64,000 bases of DNA from Drechmeria coniospora (GCF_001625195.1 NC_054389.1:10226520-10290519), one strand, 5' to 3'. Shown: positions 1-12,900, counted from the stretch's first letter. The notes: generated from the sequence alone by a model not told the origin. Program-made: numbers and translations.

Positions 1-624
1 GACCTGCGTTCTTGGCGAGGATGCCACCTGTCAGGCAGCCGGCCGCGACGCCGTTGCCGAGGTCGTTCTTGGCGCGCATGCCCTCGATGCCGCACTCGAT
101 GCCGGCAAAGAGTGCGCCGACCTTGCCGAAGTTCTTGGCCATGGAATAGGAACGCGTGCCCATGTCCTTGAAGCCAACTTTGAGCTGCTCCCGCAGCGGC
201 ATCGACGAGATGGTCTGGCCCGCCGCATTCGTTACGGGGCTTCCAAACGGTGTATCGTATGACATCTGGCCAAAACTGGTAAGCAACCGCCGCCGGACGA
301 CAAAGGGCCGAACAGGATGGAGGGAAACAGAGGACGGTGAGGACGGAGAGGGTGCTGTACCGAAGCCATGAACATGCCAAAGAGGCCACCCATGCCGAAT
401 CCCATGACGCCCGACATGACCGACTTGCCAAAGCATGACTCCATCGCTCCTTGGATCTAGACAAGCGGCAAACATGATTCCGTTAGCCTTGATCTCGTCA
501 AGATGAGAACACGGACGCATCGTACAGCCTTGACGTTGGGATCTTGCGGACCGATGCCGGCAGCGACAGCACCACCCGACGGTGGTGGCGGCGGCGGCGG
601 CGGCGTACCCGACGGAAAGTTCAT
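1..624 (-). CDS. TIM22: Mitochondrial inner-membrane translocase subunit Tim22 (3' end beyond window)
   Basis: Channel subunit of the TIM22 complex, which inserts multispanning carrier proteins into the mitochondrial inner membrane. Three exons read from the minus strand: 624-526, 456-361 and 265-1, both introns phase 0. The start is the only ATG opening the Pro/Gly-rich N-terminus (MNFPSGT followed by a proline run). Exon 2 gives the glycine-rich first membrane segment ([14 protein letters not shown]). Exon 3 joins as MSYDTPFG, the family's hallmark sequence after that segment, and continues with [19 protein letters not shown] and the start of the last membrane segment ([10 protein letters not shown]). 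About 153 residues are visible, and only the last few tens of residues should be missing. The second acceptor was chosen to keep the MAS-MSYDTP junction; an acceptor 10 bases upstream would break the frame. Identification is firm; exact splice sites are inferred. Confidence 0.9.
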
Positions 625-1524
625 CGTCGATTCGTGGATGGTTGCGCTACTGTCCTTTGCCGTCGATGCTTCCTGGCAAAAGCTGTCGTGGATATTGATA
701 GTATGAACCATGGAGGTATCTCGAATTTCTGCCAACCTTCACCGCTCTCCAGTGAGCAAATCCCCGCCCCACTACCGTTAGGTGCTCCATGTTTCCCCTC
801 AAGGCTTAGCGGCGTTGGACGACTTGCCTCAAAATGCTCCGTGCAAGTACAGTACAAGGATTACTACCACCTAAGTAAGTACCTACTGGTAAGTACTTGT
901 ACATACGTGGAGTACGGAGTAATTACGGAGTACTTACGGAGAGTACTTACAACTAGTAATAGCTGTACTGTAATTATTGCAGTACGGAGCACGGAGTACG
1001 GAGTAAAGGTAGAACTATTTGCACAGAGTACATGTACATGTACTGTAAGTAGTTGTGCCAGTATTACTAACTTACTGTACTGTACACTATGAAATGCACC
1101 GAATGCATCTTGTCGTCCGTACAACACATAATCCGTACTTCACATCAACATATGTCTACTACCTGCAAAGCACGCACATTGCACGTCCAAGTAGACTGGA
1201 GCAACGGTAAGCCATGTCCGCATAATCTAGCTCTCGTGAATCGTCTTCCACTGCAATCGACCTACACTTTGTAGGGCCCGGCTACCCTCCCTCTCGACCA
1301 CGACCAATCTGTCGCTTCACGCCCGCCCGGGGAGTGCATCACAATCTCAAGTCTCCCAAAGACAAACGGAATCCAGACGGCTGCTTGGTCTGTACCCGTG
1401 GCATTCTTTTGCACAAATTCCCCACAGGCAACCTGTTTCTAAACCACCACATTCTGTGACCGCTCTCCCCAGCAAGGATACCGAAATATCGAGTTCCAAA
1501 CTCCTACACGACTGGTGCGCAAAA
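625..1524. other. Intergenic, GTAC-palindrome repeat field
   Basis: No credible gene. From about 840 to 1080 the sequence is dominated by GTAC words (agtacggagta, gtacttac, catgtacatg). The part next to TIM22 should hold that gene's promoter and leader. The part near 1500 should hold the 3' end of the Myb-like gene. Confidence 0.6.
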
Positions 1525-2713
1525 TCATGGTCTGAAATGTGAGTAGTATCCGTCGGCATTGCCGTGGGTCTCTTCGGAGCAAGGGGTCGGCGAAGTAGGC
1601 GAGTTGGCGTGGTTGGATGACGTCCTCGACGCATAGCCCGAGTCCTGCCCGTTGCTCACCACTTCGTCGACGCATCCAAACCCTCCCGGGGCGATGGTCT
1701 GGGCCGTTCCGTATCCGTGTCCCGGCTGGGTAAGAATCGGAGGGAGGGTGAGGGCGCCATCCAAAACGTCACCGCCGTCGTACGGGTGGCCACTGCTGCC
1801 GTGACCATAATAGCCGCTCGTGCCGCCATGGCATCCATGGTATCCAGCATATCCATGATATCCGCCGTATCCGCCGTAACAGTTGCCGCCGCCGCCGCCG
1901 TAGCCAGAGCCACCGGTGCCGTAGCCAGCGTGTGCGGCGTGGATGCCCATGCCTCCGCTGGCGTACGCGTGAGCCGGACCGGCGGCTCGTGGAAAGACGA
2001 CGGGAGGGTAGTAGGGCTCCCGGGGTACGTGGTAGGGGGCCGTGGTGCTGGCATGCATCGGTGCATACGGTGCCTGGGTAGAGCTACCAGCAGGCACCGG
2101 CCGACGTGATTCGTTGTCGGAACCGTGCGTCGAGGCAACGGATCCGTCGGCGGACGCTTCCGCCGCCGGCTCTCTGGTGGTCAGGCCTTTGCCCGCCGCG
2201 TCCACGGCGGTCCGCTTCGTCGGCCGGGGCGATTCTTCGTCGCTGGCTGCCCGCTTCCTCGGCACCGGCTGCCGACGCGGCCTGCCCGACCTCGCAACCT
2301 CGGCCGGGTCTTTGCCGTTGGCCTCTGCTACCCGTCAGATGACGACTCGTGGCCAGGAACGGCTGCTGGCAACGGCAGCCGCCGCGGCGACGCACCTAGT
2401 TCTTCGATGTGTGCCCGGACGAGGTCGTACGACTTGGGCGAGTAGTGCCTTGTCGTGATGTTCTGAAAGTAATGCTCGTCTTGCCATGTGTCAGCGATGT
2501 CGCGGGGGACGGGACCGTCTCCTCTTGGTTCGTACAGAGCATCAGTTGCGTGTAGGTGCGGCGGGCCTGAGCGCCAAAGTGCTGCTGCATCCTGGCCGCC
2601 AGCTGCACCCAGTCGATGGGTTCTCCCGTCTCGACGGCGGCCTTGGGCGAGAGTGGCACGACGGTTCGCCAAAAGTACAGCTCCTCGGCACGCGACCATG
2701 TTTTGCCACCCAT
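1525..2713 (-). CDS. Myb/SANT-like protein with Gly/Tyr-rich C-terminus
   Basis: Probable nuclear DNA- or chromatin-associated protein of unknown role. Exons 2713-2536, 2479-2332 and 2281-1525. The N-terminus (MGGKTWSRAEELYFWRTVVP, then a DWVQLAARMQ segment and RRTYTQLML) looks like a fungal Myb/SANT-type helical domain with spaced tryptophans. The first intron is placed so the join reads LML-Y-EHYFQNITTR; it has a GCTGACA branch site and uses the acceptor GCAAG, since the later TTTCAG would create a stop. The second, 50-base intron is less certain. A Lys/Arg stretch (PRKRAASDEESPRPTKR) is a likely nuclear signal. The last 150 residues are low complexity with GYGG and GYHG repeats. About 360 residues. 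No precise family name is claimed. Confidence 0.72.
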
Positions 2714-3113
2714 CTCGATGTTCGGTTACGTCGGCGGGGAGAGGAAAACAAAGCGAGGTGGGGTGGGGGTTTGGTGACGAAAGATCCAAGACTCGTGGCG
2801 GAAGAAGGCCTGCTTCGTTGATCCAATTTCGTGCTCCGTGCTTGTGCTCGTGTTTGTGTTTCCGACGTGCGTGTACGGATATGTGGTGGAGAGCGGCAAA
2901 AGGTAGGAAAAGGGGGCAAACGGTGGTTGCCAAGATTTATAGCTGGTAGGCTCGAAACGGGTCGGCGGATGGTTCGGCCAGTGAATCGTAGCAACGGCTC
3001 TCCCCATTCCCTGGCGACGGTTAGGCGAGCTTCGCACCCTTTGGCGAGCCGGTCGGAGGGGTCGACGTGTATGATTCACCGGCGCCCGCGCCTGAGGAGG
3101 ATGGAACGATTGT

Positions 3114-3911
3114 CTAGCCACGCCTCGCAAGGCGCCGAGGGACGGGCGCTTCGACGCGCTTGGAGAGCAGAAAATCGGCGAGGTTTCGTTCCATCCTCGA
3201 AAACTGGACGTCATCCTGTGAGCCACGCCGGCGGCCAAACGAGGATGGGAACGGAGCCGACAACGAGTCCAAGCTGGGAGACTCACAAAGCTCTTTTGAC
3301 GCAGCGGCACGACGCCGTCACGGATCCAGAATCCCCAGCTCCCCATGGCGTTGGCCAGCATCATATCCGTCGTCAGCCTGTCGCCGACGACGGCCACGTG
3401 CGAGGGGTCCGTGACGCCCGTCTCGGGGTGCCGCTCGAAGTAGGCCATGATGTCAGGCCCGCACCCGGGCTTCTTGACCGAGTGCGCCAGAACAGCGACA
3501 CCCGTGCTCTTCTCCACCGCCGCCGCCTGCTGCAGCTCCTTGTCCCAGCTGCTGGCGCCCGCCGTGTTGGACACGACGAGCAGTCGACGTCCGGGGTAGG
3601 CCTGCTTGAGCCTCTCGAAATGCTCCTGCAACCCCGTCAGCGTCGGTCGTCCGGAGAAGGGGGTAGCGTCGAGGCAGGATGCGGAGTACCTTGTACGGCT
3701 CGTAAACGTCTCGCGCGTCCGGGTAGACGAAGCAGTCGTCCTTGTCGAGAACGACGGCCTTGATGTCGGACTGTCGGCCAGCCGCCTGCAGCCCCTTGTC
3801 CAGCGGGATGGGGAGGTCATTGAATGTCGCCACGGTGTGATGCGGGAGACACAGGCCCGGTTTGAAGAGCAGCTTGGTCACATTGAGTGACGCCGAGAGG
3901 TTGAGGTTCAT
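3114..3911 (-). CDS. GEP4: Phosphatidylglycerophosphatase Gep4-type (HAD superfamily)
   Basis: Gep4 dephosphorylates phosphatidylglycerol phosphate at the matrix side of the mitochondrial inner membrane, a step of cardiolipin synthesis. Three exons: 3911-3690, 3625-3287 and 3215-3114, all joins phase 0; 220 residues. The HAD nucleophile motif DKDDC lies at residues 56-60 after a hydrophobic strand (IKAVV). The second motif strand is RRLLVVSNTAG. The lysine and acidic motifs follow as KKPGC and VAVVGDRLTTDMMLAN, as expected for family IIIA. The N-terminal 40 residues (LNVTKLLFKPGL, HHTVATFNDLPIP) match the Gep4 family rather than generic HAD enzymes. The last intron was placed because the continuous frame runs into unrelated sequence, while the spliced frame gives FSRMERNLADFLL, the expected end region. 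High confidence in family, moderate in the last exon. Confidence 0.88.
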
Positions 3912-4504
3912 GTTGCTCGGAAGCTACGCCGTCTCCAGCTCTGAAGGCTCTCGTCTGCCTCCGTGAAGTTCCTTCGGTGGACACTGAAGTCTGACCTGCC
4001 TCTCGAAGCCCAGGCTCGAGTGGAGCGCAGACTCGTACGGAGTACTGTAAGTAATTAGTAGGCACCTACAGTACCTGCAAGCTTCTACTTACACAGGTCT
4101 AGCTGCAGTGCTGGTAGCTGTGCCCTGTCAACGCGTCCAGTAAAAATACCGCGCCACGAACCGGCGATGGTGCCAGCTAGCACTATTACTCAGTAGTTCC
4201 AGTGCTCATACTGTACCTACTTACTGCTACGTACTCCGTCGGTAGGTACTAAATAGGTACTAGTAGGTACCTACCTAGTACGGAGTAGTTATTAATTAAT
4301 TACATTGCATGTATGATTCCCTAGAAATTTAATCAGAGTACCCCGTACGGAGTACATGTACATGAGCAGTCACCATGTTGCTTGGAGCTGCACACAGTAA
4401 TTAATAGGTGTTCAACGACCCATGCACCCAAGCTACCCTCAAGCGGGCACGTCAAGACGCACCCAAACGCGGCCACCATTGCCATCCTGGCAGTGACCGC
4501 AGAT
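3912..4504. other. Divergent intergenic space GEP4/ORC2 with GTAC words
   Basis: Shared upstream region of two divergent genes. From about 4030 to 4370 it is packed with tactccgta, gtaggtac and acatgtacatg words. No clear TATA box or extra gene seen. Confidence 0.55.
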
Positions 4505-6507
4505 ATGCCCGGGGGGGACTCTCTGCAGAATGGCACTCCTACGCCTGAGCGGCGGTCTCTGCGCAAGCGGTCTCATGACGAAGCTGCCGCTGCCGAGCTC
4601 GAGGTCGGATCGACGCCTTCGAAACGCAGACGAACGTCTCTCACAACCCACGACGCGACGGGGCCCGACAGTCAAAGGGATCCATCTGTACCGATAGACA
4701 CCGAAGTTTCGGCATCTGTAACAGAGGCACACATCAATGGGAGTGCGGACAAACCCGTGCAGTCGTCCGTTCCGGACCCTGCCAAGGCAACTCCTCGAAA
4801 GCGTGGCCGCCCTCCCAAGGCCAAATCAACACCCCTTCCAGAGGCCATACCTACAGGCACCAAAGTTTCAGAAGCTTCGACGGAGGTGCCCATCAATGAC
4901 GGTGCACCCGATCCCGTAATGCTGTCCGAGCCGGAACCTCCAGCGGCAACTCCTCGACGACGTGGTCGCCCTCCGAAGGCATCCTCGCAATCTCAAACAC
5001 CCACCTCCAAGGCCAACCCGACCCCCCTGTTCGCTACGCCTGTGAAGAAGGTCGACGCGGGCTCGGCAGCTGCGACGCCGAGGAGACAGGCCGCCGACAG
5101 GTCGGCAAGGAGGAAGAGTGCCCGGGCATTGATCGAGAACGCCGTCCGCGACGGCGACAGCGATGACGACGACGACAACGACGAACTGGTGCGCGAGATC
5201 TACGAGAGCGAGCCAGGCGACGACCAAGATGACGACGGGGGAGACGACGATGACAGGGAAGATCGTGAGAGCGCCGTTCCTGTCAACGAAGCTTCGACAC
5301 CGTCCAAAACCCCCCAGCGGAGAAGACGGTCGAAAGCCAAGTCTCCGACGCCCCCACGAGATCTCCCCCCCCACGAGCTCTACTTCGCCCACAACAAGCC
5401 CGGCCGGCCCAAGACGTCGGACAACACCTTGGCCGACCTCGCCCTTCTCTCCCACGACCAGTACTTCTCCATCCTGACCCGGCTCCAAGACCCTCACGCC
5501 GCCGAGGTTGAGCATCTCCAGTCCCTTCACGCAGAGTCGTTCCCGCAATGGTCCTTCGAGCTCTCCCAAGCCTTCAGCCTTTGTCTCTTTGGTTTCGGGT
5601 CCAAAAGGGCGCTGCTGCGCCGCTTCGCGAGGCACCTGCACCTGAACCCCCACGGCGACCTGGAGAGGAGAACGGTCGTCGTCAACGGATACGCTCACAC
5701 GACCAACATGAGGGAGATACTAAGTGTCATCAGTGATGCCATCCATCCCAACCAGAAGCTAACCACCGCCGCCCCTGCGACCATGGTCCGCGCCATCACC
5801 GCCCATCTCTCCGCCAGCGACGTCTGCCTCACCCTCGTCGTCAACTCAATCGACGCCCCGCCGCTGCGCAAGCCTGGCATGCAGGCTGCCCTCGCCCAGC
5901 TGGCACTCCATCCACGCGTTCAGCTCGTCTGCTCCGCCGACACCCCCGACTTCCCTTTGCTCTGGGACATCGGCCTCCGCAGCGCTTTCAACTTCGCCTT
6001 CCACGACTGCACCACCTTTTCCCCCTTTGACGCCGAGCTCGACGTCGTCGACGACGTTCACGAACTTCTCGGACGCACTGCCCGCCGCGTCAACGGCCGT
6101 GAGGGTGTCGCCTTTGTCCTCCGCAGCCTCCCCGAGAACGCCAAGAACCTATTCCGCCTCCTCGTCGGCGAGGTCCTCGTCGCCATGGAGGATGAGGGCA
6201 ACGTCACGGACGAACCCGCCGGCGTCGAGTACAGAATGGTTTACGGCAAGGCCGTCGAAGAATTCATCTGCAGCTCCGAGATGGCCTTCCGGACGCTATT
6301 GAAGGAGTGCGTCTCCCCAACCAGCACCCACCCCCGCCCCCAAACACAACACACTCCCCGCTTCATCCCCCATGCTGACGAGTTGCCTGTAGGTTCCACG
6401 ACCATCAGATGATTACGAGCCGCAAGGATGCGCTGGGCACAGAGCTGCTAAGTGTACCGTTTCAAAAGGATGAGTTAGAGGCCATTTTGGAGGACCTCAT
6501 GTCGTGA
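4505..6507 (+). CDS. ORC2: Origin recognition complex subunit 2
   Basis: Orc2 is a core subunit of the complex that marks replication origins and loads MCM helicases. Two exons, 4505-6306 and 6393-6507; 638 residues. The start is the first in-frame ATG (MPGGDSLQNG); the frame is open further upstream but has no earlier ATG. The N-terminal 290 residues are disordered and basic/acidic, with two AT-hook cores (RKRGRPPK near residue 98, RRRGRPPK near 152) and an acidic run near 220-255. The conserved Orc2 AAA-like region starts at HELYFAH, then FELSQAFSLCLFGFGSKRALL, VVVNGY, LTLVVNSIDAPPLR and QLVCSADTPDFPLLWD. The C-terminal winged-helix part is split by an 86-base intron, giving KE-FHDHQMITSRKDALG-TELL, the expected ending. 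The AT-hooks suggest extra DNA contacts. Confidence 0.93.
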
Positions 6508-6850
6508 CAGGCAAACGTCGCGGGGCTTGTGCCTTGTACGATTAAAACCATGGCCATGTAGGGTGTGGCCTTGAGTTCGGAGCATCCACATCAGAACTGG
6601 CATCGATCACGGCGGAACGGCCGCACGCACGTGTCAAGATGCGGCGACTTGATTCAGACGGAAAAGGTAGTCTACATTTTTAAACAGGCTTTGGCATGGC
6701 GCTTGCGCTTCATACAATCATGACCAACACTGTGCTGTGTTCGATGCGTCCGATGCGTCGCGCGCGAACGAGCCTGAGCCATCTCCAATCAGGGTCAGCA
6801 TCGCGGAAAACTGCAAAGGTCTCCCAAACGCCGGTTCCATGCATGCTCGA
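6508..6850. other. Convergent intergenic space ORC2/SEC59
   Basis: Short tail-to-tail gap. It should hold both transcripts' 3' ends (an attaaaac stretch just after the ORC2 stop, tttttaaacagg near 6677). No gene seen. Confidence 0.5.
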
Positions 6851-9565
6851 TCACATCCCCAGGCTTTTTACGCAGGTCCAGAGAACGACGGGCACAATCA
6901 CGTTGTCGTTCCCCCCCGTCAGGACCGCCTCGGTCAAGCTCGCCATCGACCCGCAGACGGCGGCGTTGCGGACGCTGGCCATGAAGCTGGCCGCCTCGCC
7001 GGCCATCGGCCAGCCGCCGACCCGCAGCCAGGCGGCGGCGGCTACGAGACCGGCAAAGGTGGCGACGGCAAAGGCGGCGCTGCCCTCGAGGCTCTTGCCT
7101 CCACCCCAGAGCCACTTGCGGCGGCCGTAGCGGCGGCCGATGAGGGATGCGGCCGCGTCGCCGAGGCCGACGCAGACGACGCCGGACACCATGCTGACAT
7201 CCCTGGTCGGCACCTCCCAGCCGGCGAGGTGGCCGGTCCCCGTTCGAGGGAGCGCGGCGAGGGCCAACCAGAGCGGTATGGCACATCCGATCAGCAAGAA
7301 GATGTGAGAGATGACCACGGGGCCGCGAAAGTCTCTCCCGTCGACATAGGGCGCCAGAAAGGTCGCGATCGGTTTCGACAACGGCGGCAGCTGGCTCGCC
7401 CTCAGGAGATCCAGTATCAGAAAGATGGCCAGGACCAGCGACAGCACCAAGGCCAGGTAGGTCGGGTCGACGTACGTCGCCGGGAGGAGCATGCCCACCA
7501 TCATGAAGTGAAAGACCTTGCGGCGCGTGTCGACCTCGTACGTCTCCTTGAGCCGAAAGACGACTGTGAGGCCAAGGATGAGGATCAGGACCCAGTATGC
7601 GGCGAGGATAAGTCTTGTGTTAGCTTCGCCAAAGTAGTCATGGCGAAGGTGCTGCACCCATCCCATGCGACACTCTCGGCCATCAGAGGCGTCTGCGCGA
7701 CGCGGCAAGAGGATCCACCTCTCCAGGTCGGCGTAGATTGTGTGGAATCGGAACCATCCAATGTCTCCAAAGGCATATCCCAGACCCCATCCGATCGGTT
7801 CGTCACCTCCGAGGGCATAATTCTGCATATTCAGGCGAACGCCGAGGAAGATGATGGCCAGCATGGCGACGTAGACGTACAATGCGTACATCCACTTTCT
7901 AATCGTCGCTTGCTCCTGCGTCAGCTTGATGAAGGGACGTGAGGACGTCGACATGGCCCGCTTCCGTCTTCCCGACGGCGTGTGCGTAGAACGGTTGCGC
8001 GGCGGCCTGTCGGTATGCGACAGGGTGTGCCGTCGGGGCATGCGGGTCAAGCTGCCCTTGTGAGCTTCGCTCTTTGGGGACAAGGGGGAGGCGACAGGCA
8101 TCTCGGGAAATTCGGCATTGCGGTCCACCACGCGACGCTTGAAAGGGTTGCGGAATCCAAGTGGATGCCCGTCCTCGTCTGAAGAGCCGTCAATGACGTC
8201 GTCGTAATTCCGCGAGCTTAGAAACTCGAAGGGCGGGGTGCCCCATGCGACGGCCTGGCGCAATTCTTTCCACAGTCGCCAGGTTGTCGATACAGTGGCC
8301 CGTTGAAAACGCCATTTGGGAATGCGAGCGAGGGCGATGTTCCATCTGATTACGGGCGCGCAGAATAAGAGGACTCCAAGTCCTCCGACCCAGAGCAGCG
8401 CTCGGAGAATCTGAAGCTGGGGCGAGGCAGCTAAGATGAGGACGTTGACGAGGGCGATGGATAGCAGCTGGAGTTCGGTTGTCAGGAGGCTCGTCGTGGT
8501 GAGGCGGTGCAAGACGGCACAGAGGGTGTGGTGCAGCGGGTAGAGAAGGATCATGGTTTCCTGCGCCATCGGCGAGTGACGCTGCGGGTTAGGTGAATAG
8601 GTGTCCACGGAGGAAGGCCGCAACAGAGGGAGGGTTGAGAGTACCCAATGCAAGGTATCAAAGGGCGCATTGAAGTCGAGTTTCGGTACCAACGCTTGCG
8701 GGATCGAGCAGACGCTGAGGACGATGTTGGGGAGGATGGCGGCTGGGTTGTTGGCAGAGACCAGAAGCGACACAAAGAGGGTCATGGTCGGCGGGTACAG
8801 CAGAGGTGCGGGGTCGAAATGGGAGGAGAGTCTTAGGGGTATCCAGCGAGATGGCTGCCGAAGCCTGTACGTCGAAGCAACGACGCGCACGGGGTAGAGG
8901 GCGAGCAAGGTGCCGCAGAGCAAAGCAAGAAACAGGAGGTCTGCGAGGAGTCAGCAACGGCGGTACGGCAACGGTCGAGGGCGTGTGGTACCCGAGCTCC
9001 AAAGACGTATCAGCGGCGACGCGAGCTGATTCGCGTGCACCATGCAGCCCAGCGCCAGTATGAGGGCGACCTCGGTGGCGCGACGGACGAGGACCTTTTC
9101 TCGACGCAGAAGCTCGATGAAGGGACGCCTTGCCCGTTTCTTCCCGCCCAGGCCTTTTAGAACGGCCTGCTCTCGGTCGGTGCCGAGGGTAGCGGATGAC
9201 GGCAACGGCGTCGACGAGCCAGAGGAGCGCTCGCTGGGCTCGCTGCGGCCTCTCAACCCCTTGTGCAGCCTTGCCCTCGGGGCGGGGAGACGTCTGAGAA
9301 AGTGTTCGTCGTCGGCCTCGGTGCCGCTCTCGCTCGCCGGCGTCGAATCTCGGGACTGGAGACGACGGCTCCTCGGCGGGAGAAGCTCTCTGCCATTTTC
9401 GGGTACCAGGGTGTCGATGTGGAGGAGGATGCGTTCCGAGGGGTGCGGCAGCTCCTCACGCTGGTGGTGATACGGATGGGGCGTCCGGGCGAGAGTGCGA
9501 AAGGCATCTTGTTGGTCGTCAGGATCGAGAGCCGACAACGACAGCGGGGCGAGGTTCTCCGGCAT
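6851..9565 (-). CDS. SEC59: Dolichol kinase Sec59
   Basis: CTP-dependent kinase of the ER membrane that makes dolichyl phosphate, the lipid carrier for N-glycosylation, O-mannosylation and GPI anchors. Two exons: 9565-8992 and 8940-6851, separated by a 51-base intron with a GCTGACTC branch; 887 residues. The N-terminal 170 residues are hydrophilic and low complexity, followed by many membrane segments. The catalytic C-terminus is clear: VDTRRKVFHFMMVGMLLP, then GVVCVGLGDAAASLIGRRYG and the Lys-Ser-Leu-Glu-Gly-Ser box (GGGKSLEGSAAF), the CTP-binding and catalytic signature of the family. The central loop (residues near 390-490) is long and basic. The start is the first ATG of the open frame (MPENLAPLSL). 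The protein is longer than the yeast enzyme because of the N-terminal tail and central loop. Confidence 0.93.
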
Positions 9566-9786
9566 GACGAGAGCGACGCTGGCGGGAATTCATCGAAGGA
9601 GGGTCGCAGCGCCGGCGGCTGATGGAATGTACAGTAGATTCTGCGCTCGGAGACGTGGACGGTGCCGGACCGGCAGCTTCAACTCTGGGTGGGAAATGGC
9701 ATCGAGAACGACGGTGTGAAGGGAGCGGAAATGACGATGTCGGCTTCGGACTGTCGCAAGAACGTTGGGTGCGTTGCTGGTGGATG

Positions 9787-9900
9787 GCAAGTATCGGACA
9801 GGGACAGTGGCAAGTATCGAACAGGGACGGTGGCAAGTATCGAACAGGGACGGTGGCAAGTATCGAACAGGGACGGTGGAAGTATTGAACAGGGACGGTG
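9787..9900. repeat. 23-bp minisatellite, five copies
   Basis: Consensus gcaagtatcgaacaggga followed by cggtg, period 23. Copies start at 9787, 9810, 9833, 9856 and 9879. The first differs by two bases, and the last is one base shorter with two changes. The array ends about 220 bases upstream of the SEC59 start codon, inside its likely promoter or leader. All six frames are open across it, but no gene is implied. Confidence 0.95.
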
Positions 9901-12900
9901 GGAGGGATGGCAGCGGCGATGATGGAAAGCCGTGGTTCGAGGATGTCCTTAAGTAGGCACGTTGGCTACATCATCACGTGAAGGATGGACACGGCCTGTC
10001 TGCTTACCTCACAACGTGGGGTTCTGCGCCGGAGCCCGACGACAGCTTGAATTCTAGGGTACGGCGTACAGCGCACTAATGCGCACACATATCTACAGGC
10101 ATGTCATGATGCGCGTGAGAAAAAAAAATGTCTTCCACCAAGTCGCGGAAGCATGTGGTTGATGATGTAGCTGTGGTGTAGCTGTGTCTGTCGCGACTTG
10201 CTTTTACAGTACGGAGTACGGAGTACTGCGTGCATGGACTGTACATGTACTTACAGCAAGTAAGCGTACCTACAGTACTTGGTTGTAAGTAAGTGTACGG
10301 AGTACTCCGTAAAGCACATGTACTTACTTAAGTACTCCGTACAGTACTGTACTTACCTACTTGTACTTATGCTCTGGAAGCCCTGGAGGAAACGTTCCAA
10401 CCAGACAGAGGTGTGGCTTCTGTCAAAATAGGCGATGCCACAATGCCACAGCCACGTCGCTGCAACTCTAACCATCGACAAGTCCCCTACGGTATGCCAG
10501 CACTACGGAGTGCTTGGTGGGACCTAACTACGGGTACATCCCAGGCCAGCACCAGGAAGCTGACTGTCTTGGGACGCACCAAACTCCTCGTAAACACCTA
10601 CGACACATGCGCCCAATAGCCCCTGCCTACAAGCACAATCGGTCCTTTAGGTGGTGATAGATTTGCAATAGTAGGTGTTGGGGAACGAACTACGAGTACC
10701 GAGGGTGTAGCCATTCTTAGTTGCATGACAATCGGACAATCGGACAATCGGCTGATGGGTGGTGCGCGCCATGCAAACTCAAAACGCCATGTCGCAGGCC
10801 TACGGATGGTGCTCACCCGAGATCTACCACAAGGACAGAATCGTTGGCACATGCACAAATGGATGAGACATCGAGTGGAGGGTGCAGACGCAATCTAACT
10901 GTTCCGATGAAAAAGTTTGGAGCGATTTGGAGCAGTCGTACTCCGTACTTACTTGCTGGAATCTGCTAGCCGAACGGAGAGTTCGTTTCCGTGTGGGGGA
11001 AATGCCAGGATCCATGTCCAGGAGGATCCGCCATGCGAGGCCGGGGAAATATTATGGCATATCACTGTGTCATACTTGCAGTATTACATGAAAAATGCCG
11101 TCATTTGACAGCACTTGTACATCAAGTGAAGGAGGCCGTCGTAATGAATTGACCAAGATGAAGCAACAACAACATACCACCAGTCGTCAGCACATGTACT
11201 GTTACATCTGCTTGTACAGTACATTGCATGCATAGAGTACTTCCAAGTGGGTTCTTGGTGGAATACTCCGTACCCACGAAGATTTACTTACGCCTTACTT
11301 ACACGCACGTGTAGTTCCTAATTGGGAGATCTCGCACAATACGTGCACTCTGCTCGTGCACTTATCGTCGCGTGTGGATGGTATCGTCATTGCCTTGGCG
11401 ACTCCGGCAACCCGATGCGTGATAGGTCGACATTTTAGCATGACAGAGGCAGCCCGCCCCGCCTGTCAGCCTGGTGGCTGACGATGCAACCGCCGGAAAG
11501 GTAAAGCGGCATCGCTGAAAAGGCAACGAGGCGTCGGTGAAAAGGCAGCACCAGCCATGTACAACTAGCACCTGTACTTGTACCAGCACATGTTAGATGT
11601 ACTCCGTACAGCAAGTGGTAACTACTCCCTACATGCTGGGTGAACTGTGCTTCCTGGTGTACTCCGTGCTCCATACATGTATCCCAAGTAATCATGGATC
11701 TAACGTCATGAGGGCCATTGTTTCACCTCGCCATGCTGCGGGGCCATCAGCGCGGCCCATCTCGGCCATTGTGGCTCGCCAATCTTTGTCGAGAACTCCC
11801 TCGCTGCCAGTCCCTCCCATCGCCTCCAGCAGTAGAGAGCGGTTCGCGATGGGGGATGGATGGCTGGCTGGCTGTGTTTGCTTGCTTTGGCGTGTCGCAG
11901 AAGCAAGCCGATTCCGGTCAGCTCCCCAGCAGAATGACCGGGGTGCGTTGGTCTCCAGGCTAGCACGACGAAGTAGCAGTGGAAATGTATTTATATATCT
12001 GTCTTGATACGAGAGCCGAGAATGAGAATGAGACTATCTCGACAAGCGTGGTAAATGATCGGGTGGGGGGGGGGGGACCAGGCGGCAAATGGAAAGACGA
12101 GAATGCGGTGGATGGAGCTGGTTGTGTTTTAAGAAAACGTCCGTTATGGTTCATGCATCGCCGGACGCATATTAAAGTTCGCGCCTGGACTCGGCTGTCA
12201 CGGGCCTGGAGCAGACTAGTTGTGCGGCGACGATGAATTGCCAAGACTCGTATCTGTTTTTTCGACTCTTCCTGTCGAGACAGTCTCACAGCCTCGCAGC
12301 GTCACAGCCTCCAAGCCTCCCAAGTCGGGCGGGCGGCCCAGACGGCTCGCGGCTCACGATTCACCTGTACATGCATGTGCCTCGGCGGGGTGGCGGCAGC
12401 TGTTAGCCACAACAGCGGCGGTCCTCGGCCAGTTGTGCTCGCGAGAGCCCTCACAGGAATTGACACCGACACGCGCACTGCCGCTGCGAGTTCGTCTACT
12501 CTTCCCTATTACTGGACACCAGCAGGTGCCTGTACGTGCATGTTTCTGTCCGAGTACTCGCAAGCGTAGGCTACTGCGACGTGTGCACCTGCAAATACTC
12601 CGTACTGGTGTGCTGTGTCCTCGCATGCAGACGCACCTACTTGGTATCCTGTAGACTTTATTGTACAGGGAGATGCTTCTGGCGCGTTGCGTACCATCCG
12701 TGTCCGTACGAATGCCCCGTGTTCATTCACTGCGGCTCACCGCGCCACACCTGCACCACGGCAGTCCTTCGCCTGCCCTGTCGTGAGCCCACCGAATGAC
12801 GCGAGTGGATCGACCGGCGGTTTCGTGAGCGCTGCGGTCGTGGCATGCGAGCATTCGCACCGCAGTCGTATTCATGCTTGTACATGCACTTGCACCTCCT

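Noticed and set aside
9618..9960. Open frames encoding repeated RWQVSNRDGG peptides
   Set aside because: Arises only from the 23-bp minisatellite being open in several frames.
11700..11998. TATATAAATA on the minus strand followed by a 42-codon ORF
   Set aside because: Good TATA word, but the short Gly/Ala-rich peptide has no signal peptide, family or conservation evidence in the window.
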